Of a DNA stretch of 64,000 nucleotides, positions 34,743-43,564 are shown piece by piece. The position numbers and the translations under genes are program-made. Numbering within the stretch: position 1 is the first letter of the stretch; every line of letters starts with the position of its first letter. This DNA comes from an uncultured Bacilli bacterium. Lineage in GTDB: Bacteria; Bacillota_I; Bacilli_A; RF39; UBA660. The DNA lies in contig CAKOJQ010000004.1 of assembly GCA_934090795.1 (NCBI GenBank), positions 65,022-129,021 on the forward strand, given 5' to 3'. The notes under the pieces are model-generated. The model searched no databases and had not been told where the DNA came from. It saw only the letters and a list, made by a program, of their open reading frames with translations.

Positions 34743-34952
34743 ATGATTGATGTATTAAAGTTAAGAGTTAATAAGTTAATAGAAGAAAATAAAGATAGTA
34801 AAGAGATACTTGAAAAGTATAATCTTATTAAGGAAATATTAAATAAAGATGATTGTTTTTTAAATATGAGTATAGGGTATGCGTATGCAATATTACGAGA
34901 TTTAGGTGTGCCTGAAGAAAAACTTAAAAGTGTTTATTTAGAATTGATATAG
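34743..34952 (+). CDS. Small helical protein
   Basis: A 69-residue protein starts 2 bp after the transglutaminase-like gene. It is entirely helical by composition: LKLRVNKLIEENKDSKEILE, then NMSIGYAYAILRDLGVPEEK. It has one Cys and no membrane segment. The tight spacing makes it part of the ATPase/protease operon, possibly an adaptor. No family recognised. Confidence 0.65.
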   Translation: MIDVLKLRVNKLIEENKDSKEILEKYNLIKEILNKDDCFLNMSIGYAYAILRDLGVPEEKLKSVYLELI

Positions 34953-34996
34953 TTAGATATTTAATAATATAATATTAGTTGAATGGAGGAAATACT

Positions 34997-35401
34997 ATGA
35001 AAGTTGTTGGAACAATGTTTTTTGAAGATGATAAGTTGTTAATAGATAAACCAAGAAAAAGACCTACATATCAAATGATTGGTGGAAAAGTTGAAGCAGG
35101 AGAAACGCCTTTAGAAGCAGCAATAAGGGAGTGTCATGAAGAATTAGGTGGAATGGCAGTTTTTGATGAATCATTATTCGAACTAATTATGGAATTTGAT
35201 GAAATTGCGACAAGTGATGGAGTTACACCAATTCATTTTTATGTATTTAAATATAATGGAAAGCTGTTAGGTGATTTAAGTACATCTTTGGAGATTGAAA
35301 AATTTAAATGGTATTCTAGTGAAGATGGAATGGAGATTCTTTCTAATACTTTAAAACATGAAGTAGTTCCATATTGTTTAAAAAATAAATTAATTAAATA
35401 A
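34997..35401 (+). CDS. Nudix hydrolase
   Basis: The 134-residue protein has a complete Nudix box, GGKVEAGETPLEAAIRECHE followed by ELGG, fitting GX5EX7REUXEEXGU. Nudix enzymes hydrolyse nucleoside diphosphates linked to another group, needing Mg2+. ATG 34997 is used because GGAGG lies ahead; the upstream in-frame codon at 34979 is part of the site. Substrate unknown (8-oxo-dGTP, sugars or CoA are options). The gene may be co-transcribed with the ATPase cluster, since the gap is 44 bp without a terminator. Confidence 0.9.
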   Translation: MKVVGTMFFEDDKLLIDKPRKRPTYQMIGGKVEAGETPLEAAIRECHEELGGMAVFDESLFELIMEFDEIATSDGVTPIHFYVFKYNGKLLGDLSTSLEIEKFKWYSSEDGMEILSNTLKHEVVPYCLKNKLIK

Positions 35402-35428
35402 CTTAAGACTGATGTTTTAAGTTTTTTT
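35400..35428 (+). terminator. Terminator after the Nudix gene
   Basis: AACTTAA (35400-35406) pairs with TTAAGTT (35417-35423), followed by T residues. Confidence 0.7.
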
Positions 35429-35495
35429 AAGTATTTTAGAATGGATGAAATGATAAATATTAAAGATTTTTTAATTTAAATTTTGTATAATTAAT

Positions 35496-35732
35496 ATGAG
35501 GTGGGTAATAGAGAATGATAAGTATGCTATGGCTAGTTTAATTATTTCTTTAAATAAAGATGGATTTAATTGTAATAAAGATGAGAATGTATATTTTTAT
35601 TATAATTCGAATGAAGAATTGTTATCTATTATTTTAGATGATTTAGAGTCAAGATTTAATGTTGGGTCTTTTGATTATATTGAAAGTAGTGATAAAAGGA
35701 TTCCGGGGATAAAATTTAAAAAATTAGTTTAA
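35496..35732 (+). pseudogene. Isolated copy of the C-terminal domain of the transglutaminase-like protein
   Basis: The 78-residue frame matches the last 75 residues of the protein ending at 34740. Compare VYFYYNSNEELLSI with VYFYYNPNRELVVV, and KRIPGIKFK with PKIPGIKGR. No catalytic part precedes it and the start has no clean ribosome site, so it is most likely the remnant of a duplicated gene. It could still be a small stand-alone domain. It lies 17 bp upstream of an ABC exporter operon. Confidence 0.6.
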
Positions 35733-35749
35733 ATGAAAGGATTGTTTGG

Positions 35750-36511
35750 ATGAATAAAGTTATAGAGGTTAAAAATTTAGTTAAGGAATATAAGGGTAAG
35801 AGAGCAGTTGATGATTTGTCATTTGATGTTTATGAAGGAGAAATTTTAGGATTACTTGGACCTAATGGGAGTGGAAAAAGCACTACTATTAATTCGATTT
35901 TATCTTTATTAAAGTATCAAAAGGGTAGTATTAAAATATTTGGAAAAGAAATGACGCCTGATTCTTATGATATTAAATCTAAAATTGGAGTTATTTTTCA
36001 GGATGTTGCGGTATTTGATGAACTTAATGTTTATGATAATATTGATTATTTTTGTGGATTATATATTAGTGATAAGAATAAAAGAAGAGAATATGTTGAA
36101 GATGCTATTAAATTGGTTGGGCTGGGTGAGTTTAAGAAGTATTTGCCTAAACAATTATCAGGTGGTTTACTTAGAAGATTAAATATTGCCTGTGGAATTG
36201 CTCATAAACCAAGTTTGATATTTTTTGATGAACCGACTGCTATGGTAGATCCGCAAAGTAGAAATAATATATTAGATGGTATTAAAAAGTTAAGAGATAA
36301 CGGGGCTACAATTGTTTATACTACTCATTATATGGAGGAAGTTGAAATTCTTTGCGATAGAATAATTATTATTGATAATGGAAAAATTATTGCAGAAGGA
36401 ACTAGTGATGAATTAAAGAAGAAAGCAAATATAAAGGAAACTATAAAGCATGAAGGTCCTACTTTAAATGATGTATTCTTAAAACTTACAGGAAAGGATT
36501 TAAGAGATTAA
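35750..36511 (+). CDS. ABC transporter ATPase (ABC-2 exporter)
   Basis: The 253-residue ATPase has Walker A GPNGSGKST (about 39-47), signature LSGGLLRRLNIA, Walker B LIFFDEPTAMVDPQ and H-loop YTTHYMEE. The LSGGLLRR signature and length place it with the drug/lantibiotic/NatA-type exporters. Its stop overlaps the start of the first permease (TAATG), and the second permease overlaps the first by 14 bp. The three genes therefore make a complete exporter with one ATPase and two half-permeases. Substrate unknown. Confidence 0.92.
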   Translation: MNKVIEVKNLVKEYKGKRAVDDLSFDVYEGEILGLLGPNGSGKSTTINSILSLLKYQKGSIKIFGKEMTPDSYDIKSKIGVIFQDVAVFDELNVYDNIDYFCGLYISDKNKRREYVEDAIKLVGLGEFKKYLPKQLSGGLLRRLNIACGIAHKPSLIFFDEPTAMVDPQSRNNILDGIKKLRDNGATIVYTTHYMEEVEILCDRIIIIDNGKIIAEGTSDELKKKANIKETIKHEGPTLNDVFLKLTGKDLRD

Positions 36512-37617
36512 TGTTTATTCATAATTTAAGATATAATATAAAAATATTGTTTAATAATAAAGTATTGATATTTTGGACTTTTATTTTTCCTATAATATTA
36601 GGAGTATTCTTTAATATGGCTTTTTCTAATATAGAAAGTGATGAAATGCTTAAGGTATTTGATATTGCTGTTGTTGATAATGATGAATTTAGAAATGATG
36701 AAGTGTATGTTAAAACATTAGATGCTTTATCAAGTGGTGGTGATGATAAGTTATTTAATATTAAATATACTGATAAAGATGATGCGGATATTTTACTTGA
36801 AGATGGTGAAATTGAGGGATATATTTATTTTAGTAGTAATAAACCAAATGTTGTTATAAGAAAAAATGGAATGAATCAGACAGTTTTAAGATATGTAGTT
36901 AATGAGATTGAACAAAATAAAATTATTTATGGTGATGTAGGATTTGTTCAAAATATTAAAAGTAATGTTAAGATGATAGATGTTTCAAAAGATAATTTAA
37001 GTTATATGCAAATTGAATATTATAGTTTAATTGCTATGGCTGTTATGTATGGTGGAATGTTAGGGCTTACGGCTATTAATAATTCCTTAGCAAATATGAG
37101 TGATAAGGGAAAAAGAATTGCAGTTTCTCCTAATAAGAAAAGTAATATTGTGTTAAGTGCGATAATTGGATCATATTTAGTTAGTTTAGTTGGTTTATCT
37201 ATTTTGATGATATTTCTAAAGTTTGTATTACATGCGGATTTTGGAAGTAATCTAGGGCTTGTTATTTTGCTTTTGCTTGTTGGTGATTTAGCAGGAATAT
37301 CTTTAGGTGTTTTAATTGCTTCTGCACTTAGAGTTAGTGAGGGTGCAAAGACAGGAATTACAATTGCAATTAGTATGTTTTTGTCGGTGTTATCTGGTAT
37401 GACTGGAGTTACTTTAAAATATGTTATAGATAAAAATGTTCCAATATTAAATTTGATTAATCCATGTAATTTAATAACTGATGGGTTTTATTCTTTATAT
37501 TATTATGATACTTTAAATAGATATTTTAGAGATGTATGTTTTCTATTAATATTTGTATTAATTGCGTTTGTTGTTTCTTTTGCAAGTTTAAGGAGGGAAA
37601 AGTATGATAGTATTTAA
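36511..37617 (+). CDS. ABC-2 type permease subunit 1
   Basis: The 368-residue protein has the ABC-2 layout: a helix near 15-35 (VLIFWTFIFPIILGVFFNMA), an outer domain of about 140 residues, and then five helices starting SLIAMAVMYGGMLGLTAINN. A conserved NPCNLITDGFYSLYYYD block is near the end, as in NatB/YhgE-type proteins. It would form a heterodimer with the next gene product, powered by the upstream ATPase. The start overlaps the ATPase stop codon. Confidence 0.85.
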   Translation: MFIHNLRYNIKILFNNKVLIFWTFIFPIILGVFFNMAFSNIESDEMLKVFDIAVVDNDEFRNDEVYVKTLDALSSGGDDKLFNIKYTDKDDADILLEDGEIEGYIYFSSNKPNVVIRKNGMNQTVLRYVVNEIEQNKIIYGDVGFVQNIKSNVKMIDVSKDNLSYMQIEYYSLIAMAVMYGGMLGLTAINNSLANMSDKGKRIAVSPNKKSNIVLSAIIGSYLVSLVGLSILMIFLKFVLHADFGSNLGLVILLLLVGDLAGISLGVLIASALRVSEGAKTGITIAISMFLSVLSGMTGVTLKYVIDKNVPILNLINPCNLITDGFYSLYYYDTLNRYFRDVCFLLIFVLIAFVVSFASLRREKYDSI

Positions 37618-38752
37618 AACTATTTTAAAGATATTAAATAAGTTAAAAGGATTAATTATACTTTATACTATTATGCTCATATCAGTTACGTTAGTTAATC
37701 AAACTAGTGGTAATGTAGATAGTTTCGAAGAGGTTAAGCCTAGTGTAATTATAGTTAATAATGATAAAAGTAAAAATGGAGTTACTAATCATTTTATTAA
37801 GTATTTAGAAAATCATATGGAAGTTAAAGATATAGATATTGGTAATGAAGAAAAAATAGATGATGCACTTTTTTATAGAGATGTTAGTTTAGTAGTTTAT
37901 ATTCCAGATGGTTTTGGAGATGATTTGTTAGATAGTAAAGATGTGAGTGTTGAATATAAAATTAGTGGGGATAAAGGATCTTCTTATGGAAAGATGTTAG
38001 TTCAAAATTATTTTGATTCTTTTAATATTTATAATAATTATTATGATGGTGATGAGTTATTTGATAGGTTAGATAATGCGTTAAATCTTGATGTGAACGT
38101 TGAGGTTAAAAGTAAAATTGATTCTAATAGTTTAAGTAGAATGGCTAGATTTTTTAACTTCTTAAATTATGCAATTTTGGCTGGATGTGTATATTCAATT
38201 AGTATGATTCTTGCTAGTTTAAAGAGTGAGAATGTTAGAAAGAGAACGATAGTTAGTAGTTATGATTATAAAAAATATAACCGAATTGTGCTAGGGGCTT
38301 GCTCAATTGTTATAATTGGAATGTGGCTTCTTTATATGATTCTTGCTTTAATTATTTTTAAAGATTTATTTATTAGTATGAATGGTTTATGGTATGTAAT
38401 TAATTCTTTTGTGTTTAGTTTGTGTTCATTATGTATTGGTTTCTTAATTGGAAATATTACACAAAATAAGGGTGCAATAAGTGGGATAGTTAATGTTGTT
38501 TCACTTGGATCTTCTTTCTTATGTGGATGTTTTGTACCATTTGAATTTATGCCAGATTATGTTATTAAGATAGCTCATATTTTTCCTACTTATTATTTTG
38601 TAATTAATAATGAGTCTTTAAAAGTTATGGATAATTTTAGTTTAAGTAGTGTTAGCCCTTTAATTCTTAATATGGGAATTGTATTAATATTTGGTGTTTG
38701 TTTTGTTATTATTACTAATTATGTTAGTAAGAAGAAACAAGTGTTAAATTAA
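37604..38752 (+). CDS. ABC-2 type permease subunit 2
   Basis: The 382-residue protein has the same layout as subunit 1: a first helix (LKGLIILYTIMLISVTLVNQ), an outer domain containing KPSVIIVNNDKSKNGVTNHF, and five C-terminal helices with AISGIVNVVSLGSSFLCGCF and FVPFEFMPDYVIKIAHIFPT. It starts at ATG 37604 after AAGGAGG inside the end of the previous gene. It is the last gene of the exporter operon. Confidence 0.85.
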   Translation: MIVFKTILKILNKLKGLIILYTIMLISVTLVNQTSGNVDSFEEVKPSVIIVNNDKSKNGVTNHFIKYLENHMEVKDIDIGNEEKIDDALFYRDVSLVVYIPDGFGDDLLDSKDVSVEYKISGDKGSSYGKMLVQNYFDSFNIYNNYYDGDELFDRLDNALNLDVNVEVKSKIDSNSLSRMARFFNFLNYAILAGCVYSISMILASLKSENVRKRTIVSSYDYKKYNRIVLGACSIVIIGMWLLYMILALIIFKDLFISMNGLWYVINSFVFSLCSLCIGFLIGNITQNKGAISGIVNVVSLGSSFLCGCFVPFEFMPDYVIKIAHIFPTYYFVINNESLKVMDNFSLSSVSPLILNMGIVLIFGVCFVIITNYVSKKKQVLN

Positions 38753-38915
38753 TGGTGTTTATAATAATGATAAAAATTTTAAGGAATGTTTGTAAATGGA
38801 TTTTAAAAATGTTAATTTACGTAAATTTTTAAATCTTTTGTAAAAAAATAAAGTTTTTATAGATTTTTAACTGTTTTTTGATATACTATTATCTAGAGTA
38901 GGAGGATAGATATTT

Positions 38916-39569
38916 ATGGAAAAAAATAGAAATGTTCAAATTATAGCAATAGTTGCTTTAATAATTGGTGTTGTTGGTTTATCAATTGGTTTTGCTGCAT
39001 TTTCTAGTGTTTTAAATATTCAAGCTAGTGCTAATGTAAAACCGGACAGTAATACAATGAATGTTGATTTTTCTAGTGTAGAAGATAAAGTTGAGATTGC
39101 TGAAATTATTCCAACTGCTACACCTAGTTCATTAACAACTACAAACGCTACTATTGATAATAGTGCGGATCCAACCATTTCAAATTTAAGTGCAACATTT
39201 ACGGAACCGGGACAATCAGTTGTTTATAAGTTTTATGCCTATAATGCAGGTGAATTAAATGCTTTCTTAAAAAGTATAGTGTTTAGTAATGTTACTGGTA
39301 AGAACTCTACTAAAGTTTGTACTGCAGGTGAAGGAACTACTGATGCTTTAGTTCAAAGTGCTTGTGAAAAAATAGTTGTAAAAGTAAAAGTTGGAAATGA
39401 ACTTGAAACTTTAACTGGTATGGCTTCTATTACAGGACATTCTTTAGCTAAATCATCTGGTGAATTAATAACAGTTACATTAGAATATGAAGCTGGAGCT
39501 GAAAGAGCAGATGGAGACTTTACTGTAGCGTTTGGTGATATTTCATTAAATTATAGTTCTGCAGATTAA
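38916..39569 (+). CDS. SipW-dependent exported protein (TasA/CalY-like)
   Basis: The 217-residue protein starts with a helix (IIAIVALIIGVVGLSIGFAA) followed by FSSVLNIQASANV. This kind of signal is cut by SipW-type peptidases in TasA, CalY and camelysin. The mature part is beta-rich with VVYKFYAYNAGELNAFLKSI, as in the CalY fold, and two cysteines (VCTAG and SACEK) that could pair. The adjacent gene encodes a SipW-type signal peptidase, which strongly supports the call. TasA-like proteins build matrix fibres; whether this one does is inference. AGGAGG precedes the start. Confidence 0.75.
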   Translation: MEKNRNVQIIAIVALIIGVVGLSIGFAAFSSVLNIQASANVKPDSNTMNVDFSSVEDKVEIAEIIPTATPSSLTTTNATIDNSADPTISNLSATFTEPGQSVVYKFYAYNAGELNAFLKSIVFSNVTGKNSTKVCTAGEGTTDALVQSACEKIVVKVKVGNELETLTGMASITGHSLAKSSGELITVTLEYEAGAERADGDFTVAFGDISLNYSSAD

Positions 39570-39615
39570 TTTATAAATTGAAATAGATTTGTCTCTTTGA
39601 AGGTGGGAGATAATA

Positions 39616-40746
39616 ATGAAGAAAAGCTATGTTAAAATAATAATATTTATCTTTATTTTTAGTTTTATTTTACTTTTAAATTGTTTTAAATTTAGATTTT
39701 TAGGACAATTTAGTTTAGATTTTACTCTTTTACTTTTATTGGTCATTGTTTATTTGACTTTAGGATTTGAAAAAGATAGGCATCGTTATAGTAAAGATAT
39801 TAGTTTAGAGATAATTATTATTTTAATAGCTTTTTTTCTTCTTTATTATTTATTAGGTATAATAATTGGTTTTGCTAAAAATAATAATTATTTAACTATG
39901 TATTCTTTTTGTAATATTATATTTCCAATTATTTTCTTTATTTTAATAAACGAATTTTTAAGATATCAATTGTTAATGAAAGCAAGTGAATCTAAAATAT
40001 TAATTATAATTATTTTAATCTTTTTCATTCTAATTGATAATGTTATACCTTTATCATCTCACTTAATTGGTTTTAATAAAGAAACTTTTTTATTAATTTC
40101 ATTAAATTTTTTACCTTCGGTTTGTGAAAATATATTATGTTCATATTTAAGTTTAAAACTTGGATATAAACCAGGAATATTATATTTACTTGTTATGAAT
40201 TTATGGAAGTATTTTATTCCAATTATTCCTAATCCGAATGAGTATTTATATTCTTTAATTTTTCTTATATTTCCTTTGTTTGTACTTATTAAAATAATTA
40301 AATGGTTTAAAATGGATAGAACAAATGAAATAATTAATGAGAATTATAAGCAATCTATGAGAGAGGTTTTCCTATTTATTCCAGTATTTATCTTTGTTGG
40401 TATTTTAGTTTATTTTGTTTCAGGATATTTTAGATATTATGCTGTTGCGGTAGCAAGTGGATCTATGGAGCCTAATATATCAAAAGGAGATGTAGTAGTT
40501 GTTGATAAAAAATTTAATGAAATTAATGTAGGGAATATTCTTGCTTATAGTTATGAAGGAAAAATAATTGTTCATAGAATATATAAAATTATTAATAGTG
40601 ATAATGAATATTTTATTTATACTAAAGGTGATGCTAATAATAATTTTGATAATTATAAAGTTACTAAGGAAATGTTTATTGGAATAGTCAAATTTAAAGT
40701 TCCTTTTGTTGGATATCCAACTGTATTACTTAATGAGAGGTGGTAA
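39616..40746 (+). CDS. SipW-type signal peptidase with long multi-helix N-terminus
   Basis: The C-terminal third is an ER-type signal peptidase I: VASGSMEPNISKGDVVVV (catalytic S283), GNILAYSYEGKIIVHRI (catalytic H320 in place of the usual Lys) and YTKGDANNNFD. The Ser-His pair is typical of SipW. The first 240 residues hold about seven membrane helices, whereas SipW usually has one or two. The 376-residue length reflects this extra region, which may position substrates. It is placed between its likely substrate (38916) and other surface genes. Confidence 0.85.
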   Translation: MKKSYVKIIIFIFIFSFILLLNCFKFRFLGQFSLDFTLLLLLVIVYLTLGFEKDRHRYSKDISLEIIIILIAFFLLYYLLGIIIGFAKNNNYLTMYSFCNIIFPIIFFILINEFLRYQLLMKASESKILIIIILIFFILIDNVIPLSSHLIGFNKETFLLISLNFLPSVCENILCSYLSLKLGYKPGILYLLVMNLWKYFIPIIPNPNEYLYSLIFLIFPLFVLIKIIKWFKMDRTNEIINENYKQSMREVFLFIPVFIFVGILVYFVSGYFRYYAVAVASGSMEPNISKGDVVVVDKKFNEINVGNILAYSYEGKIIVHRIYKIINSDNEYFIYTKGDANNNFDNYKVTKEMFIGIVKFKVPFVGYPTVLLNERW

Positions 40747-40749
40747 ATA

Positions 40750-41835
40750 ATGACCAAAAATAATGGTTCTAAAAAAAAGAAGAAAAAAATTAAGTTATTA
40801 TGGATTATTTGTTTAAGTATCTTTTTTTGGTTTTTATTTGTATTATTAGGGACTAATCTTATTATTAAATCATTAAAAGTAAATGGTAGTGAAAAACTTT
40901 ATTTTGTGGAAAAAGGTGATGTAAACTATTTAGTTTGTTTAAAAGATAATAATTTTTTTGAAGATCAATGTTTGAACTCTAATATGTCTTATGTTGCTAG
41001 TTTAATTAATAATATTTCATTAAATTTTAATTATCAGTTTAATGGAAATATAGATGATTTGATTAATAATGTTGATTATCAAGTTAATGCTAAACTTATT
41101 ATTGAAAATATTGATACTAAAGCTAAGTATTATGAAAAAGAATTTGAATTAGTTTCTAAAACTGATGATATAGTTAGTAATAATGGAACTTTATATGACT
41201 TAAATAAAAATATTAATGTTGATTATGAATATTTTAATAATATTGCTAATAGTTTTAAATCACAATATGGAGTTAATTCTCAAAGTTATTTAGAGGTATA
41301 TTTGAACATAAATAAATATAGTAGTTATCAAGATATACCAAAATCTTCTTTAATATCCGTTAAAATACCTTTATCACAAAAAGCGATAGAAATTAAATTT
41401 AATACACATAATCTAAATAATAGTATAGATAAATCAATATCATCTAAATCATTAATTATTAATGGATATTTTAAATTTATAATTGGTGTTTTTTTACTTT
41501 TATTTTCTTTTGTATTTCTAGTAGTTATTGTTATGATTATAAATAATTATAGAAAGAAGGTTAGTAAATATAATAAGTTTATTAATAAGATTTTAAGAGA
41601 ATATGATCGTTTAATTGTTGAAACGTCTACAATTCCTAATTATGAAGATTATAACGTATTGATAATTAATAGTTTTAATGAGTTAGTTGATGTTAGAGAT
41701 AATTTAAGATCTCCAATTATGTACTGTGATGTGTTAAGTGAAAAAGAGTCATTATTTTATATTATTAATGGTAATAATTTATATTTATATACGGTAAATG
41801 AAATAAATATAAATAATGGTGAAAAGAAAATATGA
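40750..41835 (+). CDS. DUF5305-like membrane protein
   Basis: The 361-residue protein has a poly-lysine start and a helix (LLWIICLSIFFWFLFVLLGT). A beta-rich outer domain of about 190 residues follows, then a second helix (FKFIIGVFLLLFSFVFLVVI) and a cytoplasmic tail with NSFNELVDVRDNLRSPIMYC. That tail motif and the two-helix layout match DUF5305, found beside SipW/TasA-like genes in bacteria and archaea. It overlaps the next gene by 4 bp (ATGA), so the products are coupled. Function unknown; a role in assembly or anchoring is inferred. Confidence 0.75.
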   Translation: MTKNNGSKKKKKKIKLLWIICLSIFFWFLFVLLGTNLIIKSLKVNGSEKLYFVEKGDVNYLVCLKDNNFFEDQCLNSNMSYVASLINNISLNFNYQFNGNIDDLINNVDYQVNAKLIIENIDTKAKYYEKEFELVSKTDDIVSNNGTLYDLNKNINVDYEYFNNIANSFKSQYGVNSQSYLEVYLNINKYSSYQDIPKSSLISVKIPLSQKAIEIKFNTHNLNNSIDKSISSKSLIINGYFKFIIGVFLLLFSFVFLVVIVMIINNYRKKVSKYNKFINKILREYDRLIVETSTIPNYEDYNVLIINSFNELVDVRDNLRSPIMYCDVLSEKESLFYIINGNNLYLYTVNEININNGEKKI

Positions 41836-43346
41836 TATATAAAAAGAATAGTAAATATTTAATTTATATTGGAATTATAAGTTTTATCTTAGTTATTATT
41901 TTTTTGAGTGTTGGATATTCTGCATTTCAAAATAGATTAGCTATTGAGAATATAGGGGCAATAGTTCGAATAGATAAAGATATAAGAATTACAAATGTTT
42001 CTATTGAAAAAGTAAATAATGTAATTAGTAATTATGAAGAATATAATGTTTCTAATTTTGAAGGTAGTGTTATTTTAAATACAAGTGATTCTTATGTAAT
42101 ATATGATGTAGAAATTCATAATTTAGGAAATATTGCTATGGGAATTAGTGATGTAAAATTAAATAATGATAATTTAAAATTTGAATTTCTTAATTATAAA
42201 CTTAAGGATAAAATATGTGAAAATGAAGAATGTTCTTTAGGAATTAGGAAGAATATTAGAATTAAAATATCTTATAAGGATGGGGTTACACCTAGTGGTA
42301 AGGAAGAAAAATTTTTATTAAGTTTTGTTTTTGGAAGATTTTTTAATATTTCTTATTATAATATTACTAATAGTAGTGAATTTCCTAGTGAAATAATTGA
42401 GGGAGATACTTTAAATTTATTGATTCCTGATAATGAAGATCATTTATTAAAGATATTTATGAATAATAAATTACTAAACAAAGATGTAGATTATACTCAT
42501 ATAAATAGTAATTTAATTATTACAAATATTTCAGGAGATTTACAAATTAATCTTAATATGCCAATATGTCAAAGAGCAACTCTTCTTCATACTGAGGAGT
42601 GTTTGGGAAATTATTGTAGTGGTATGGGATATAAACCAAATGGTTCAATGGGTTCTAGTACGATTACTTATGGAAAGTTAGGGACTTCTGGGGTATTATC
42701 TTCTGGTGATGCATTTGATTGTGATGTAAATGGGGATGGCATTTATGATGCTGTTACTGAAAGATTTTATTATGTAACTGATATGGAAAACAATAAAAAT
42801 ATTGCAGTATTAATTTACTATAATAATGTAAGTAATGGAATGCCGAGTAATGATAAATATTATCAATATTATACAATTGCCGAAAATTGGCATGGACCAT
42901 TAAATGCAATGAGCCAGCTACCAACAACAACTCAGTGGAAAAATGTAAAATTATCAAATTCACAGAGAAAGCTTGTAAATGAATATGGCACTACTAGTTC
43001 AAAAGATGGACACAACTATCCAGAAATTCTAGACTATTCAAATTATGCAGCTCGACTTTTAACAATGGCTGAAGTAAAAAAACTAACAACCACTTACATC
43101 CCGTCTTGGAAAAATGGAGAATTGGACGCCCATCTATATCTAGTTGAAAATACAAATTTTTCCAAAAAAGATAACTCAAAATTTGATGGTTACTGGCTAG
43201 AAACGCCAAGAAACACCATGTCTAATCATGGCTGGATAATCTACGCTACTGCAAGAAGAGTCCATAGTGTAGAAGTTCAGCGAACTGACATATTAGTCGG
43301 AGTTAGGCCTGTAATAGAGGTTTCAAAAAATGATATTTTGTACTAA
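41832..43346 (+). CDS. SipW-locus surface protein with mosaic DUF6273-like C-terminal domain
   Basis: The 504-residue protein has a SipW-type signal (YLIYIGIISFILVIIFLSVG then YSAFQNR), a beta-rich region (40-235), and a Cys-bearing C-terminal domain. That domain begins ICQRATLLHTEECLGNYC and ends YWLETP...GWIIYATARRV...GVRPVIEVSK, which resembles DUF6273/FGE-like surface domains of gut Firmicutes. From about 42870 to 43346 the codons become clearly richer in C than the rest of the gene. After the TAA (43344) the same frame stays open for 46 codons and encodes a membrane anchor. The 3' part looks exchanged. Confidence 0.75.
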   Translation: MIYKKNSKYLIYIGIISFILVIIFLSVGYSAFQNRLAIENIGAIVRIDKDIRITNVSIEKVNNVISNYEEYNVSNFEGSVILNTSDSYVIYDVEIHNLGNIAMGISDVKLNNDNLKFEFLNYKLKDKICENEECSLGIRKNIRIKISYKDGVTPSGKEEKFLLSFVFGRFFNISYYNITNSSEFPSEIIEGDTLNLLIPDNEDHLLKIFMNNKLLNKDVDYTHINSNLIITNISGDLQINLNMPICQRATLLHTEECLGNYCSGMGYKPNGSMGSSTITYGKLGTSGVLSSGDAFDCDVNGDGIYDAVTERFYYVTDMENNKNIAVLIYYNNVSNGMPSNDKYYQYYTIAENWHGPLNAMSQLPTTTQWKNVKLSNSQRKLVNEYGTTSSKDGHNYPEILDYSNYAARLLTMAEVKKLTTTYIPSWKNGELDAHLYLVENTNFSKKDNSKFDGYWLETPRNTMSNHGWIIYATARRVHSVEVQRTDILVGVRPVIEVSKNDILY

Positions 43347-43487
43347 TCTAGTTATATATATTTTAATGTTAATGAAAGTATTAGTACTAGTGAATTTAGT
43401 AGTGGCTTATTACTTGGGTTATCAATTGGAATTAATTTGGTGGGAATAATAATTTCGGCTTTATATGTGAAAAATAATAGTAAATAA
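43347..43487 (+). pseudogene. Orphan in-frame membrane anchor of the surface gene
   Basis: In the same frame as the gene ending at 43346, 46 codons follow without interruption. They read SSYIYFNVNESISTSEF, a helix (LLLGLSIGINLVGIIISALY) and a short basic end (VKNNSK), then TAA. This is a standard C-terminal anchor. No start or ribosome site lies ahead, so it is not made unless the TAA at 43344 is read through. Its T-rich codon style matches the 5' part of the surface gene, not the C-rich 3' segment between them. Confidence 0.65.
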
Positions 43488-43519
43488 GTAAGTTATGAAA
43501 AATAATTTGCTTTTTTTTG
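43486..43519 (+). terminator. Terminator of the SipW locus
   Basis: AAGTAAGTTAT (43486-43496) pairs with ATAATTTGCTT (43502-43512, two G-U pairs), followed by eight T residues. Confidence 0.75.
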
Positions 43520-43564
43520 GAACTTTTTTGTAAAATATACAACTATATTAGTGAGGTGGATGTA

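Noticed and set aside
42754..43209. Minus-strand ORFs opposite the mosaic surface gene
   Set aside because: They arise from the altered composition of the 3' segment and show no gene-like features.
41832..43346. Diversity-generating retroelement target
   Set aside because: The C-terminal fold type and composition change suggested it, but no reverse transcriptase or template repeat is in the window.
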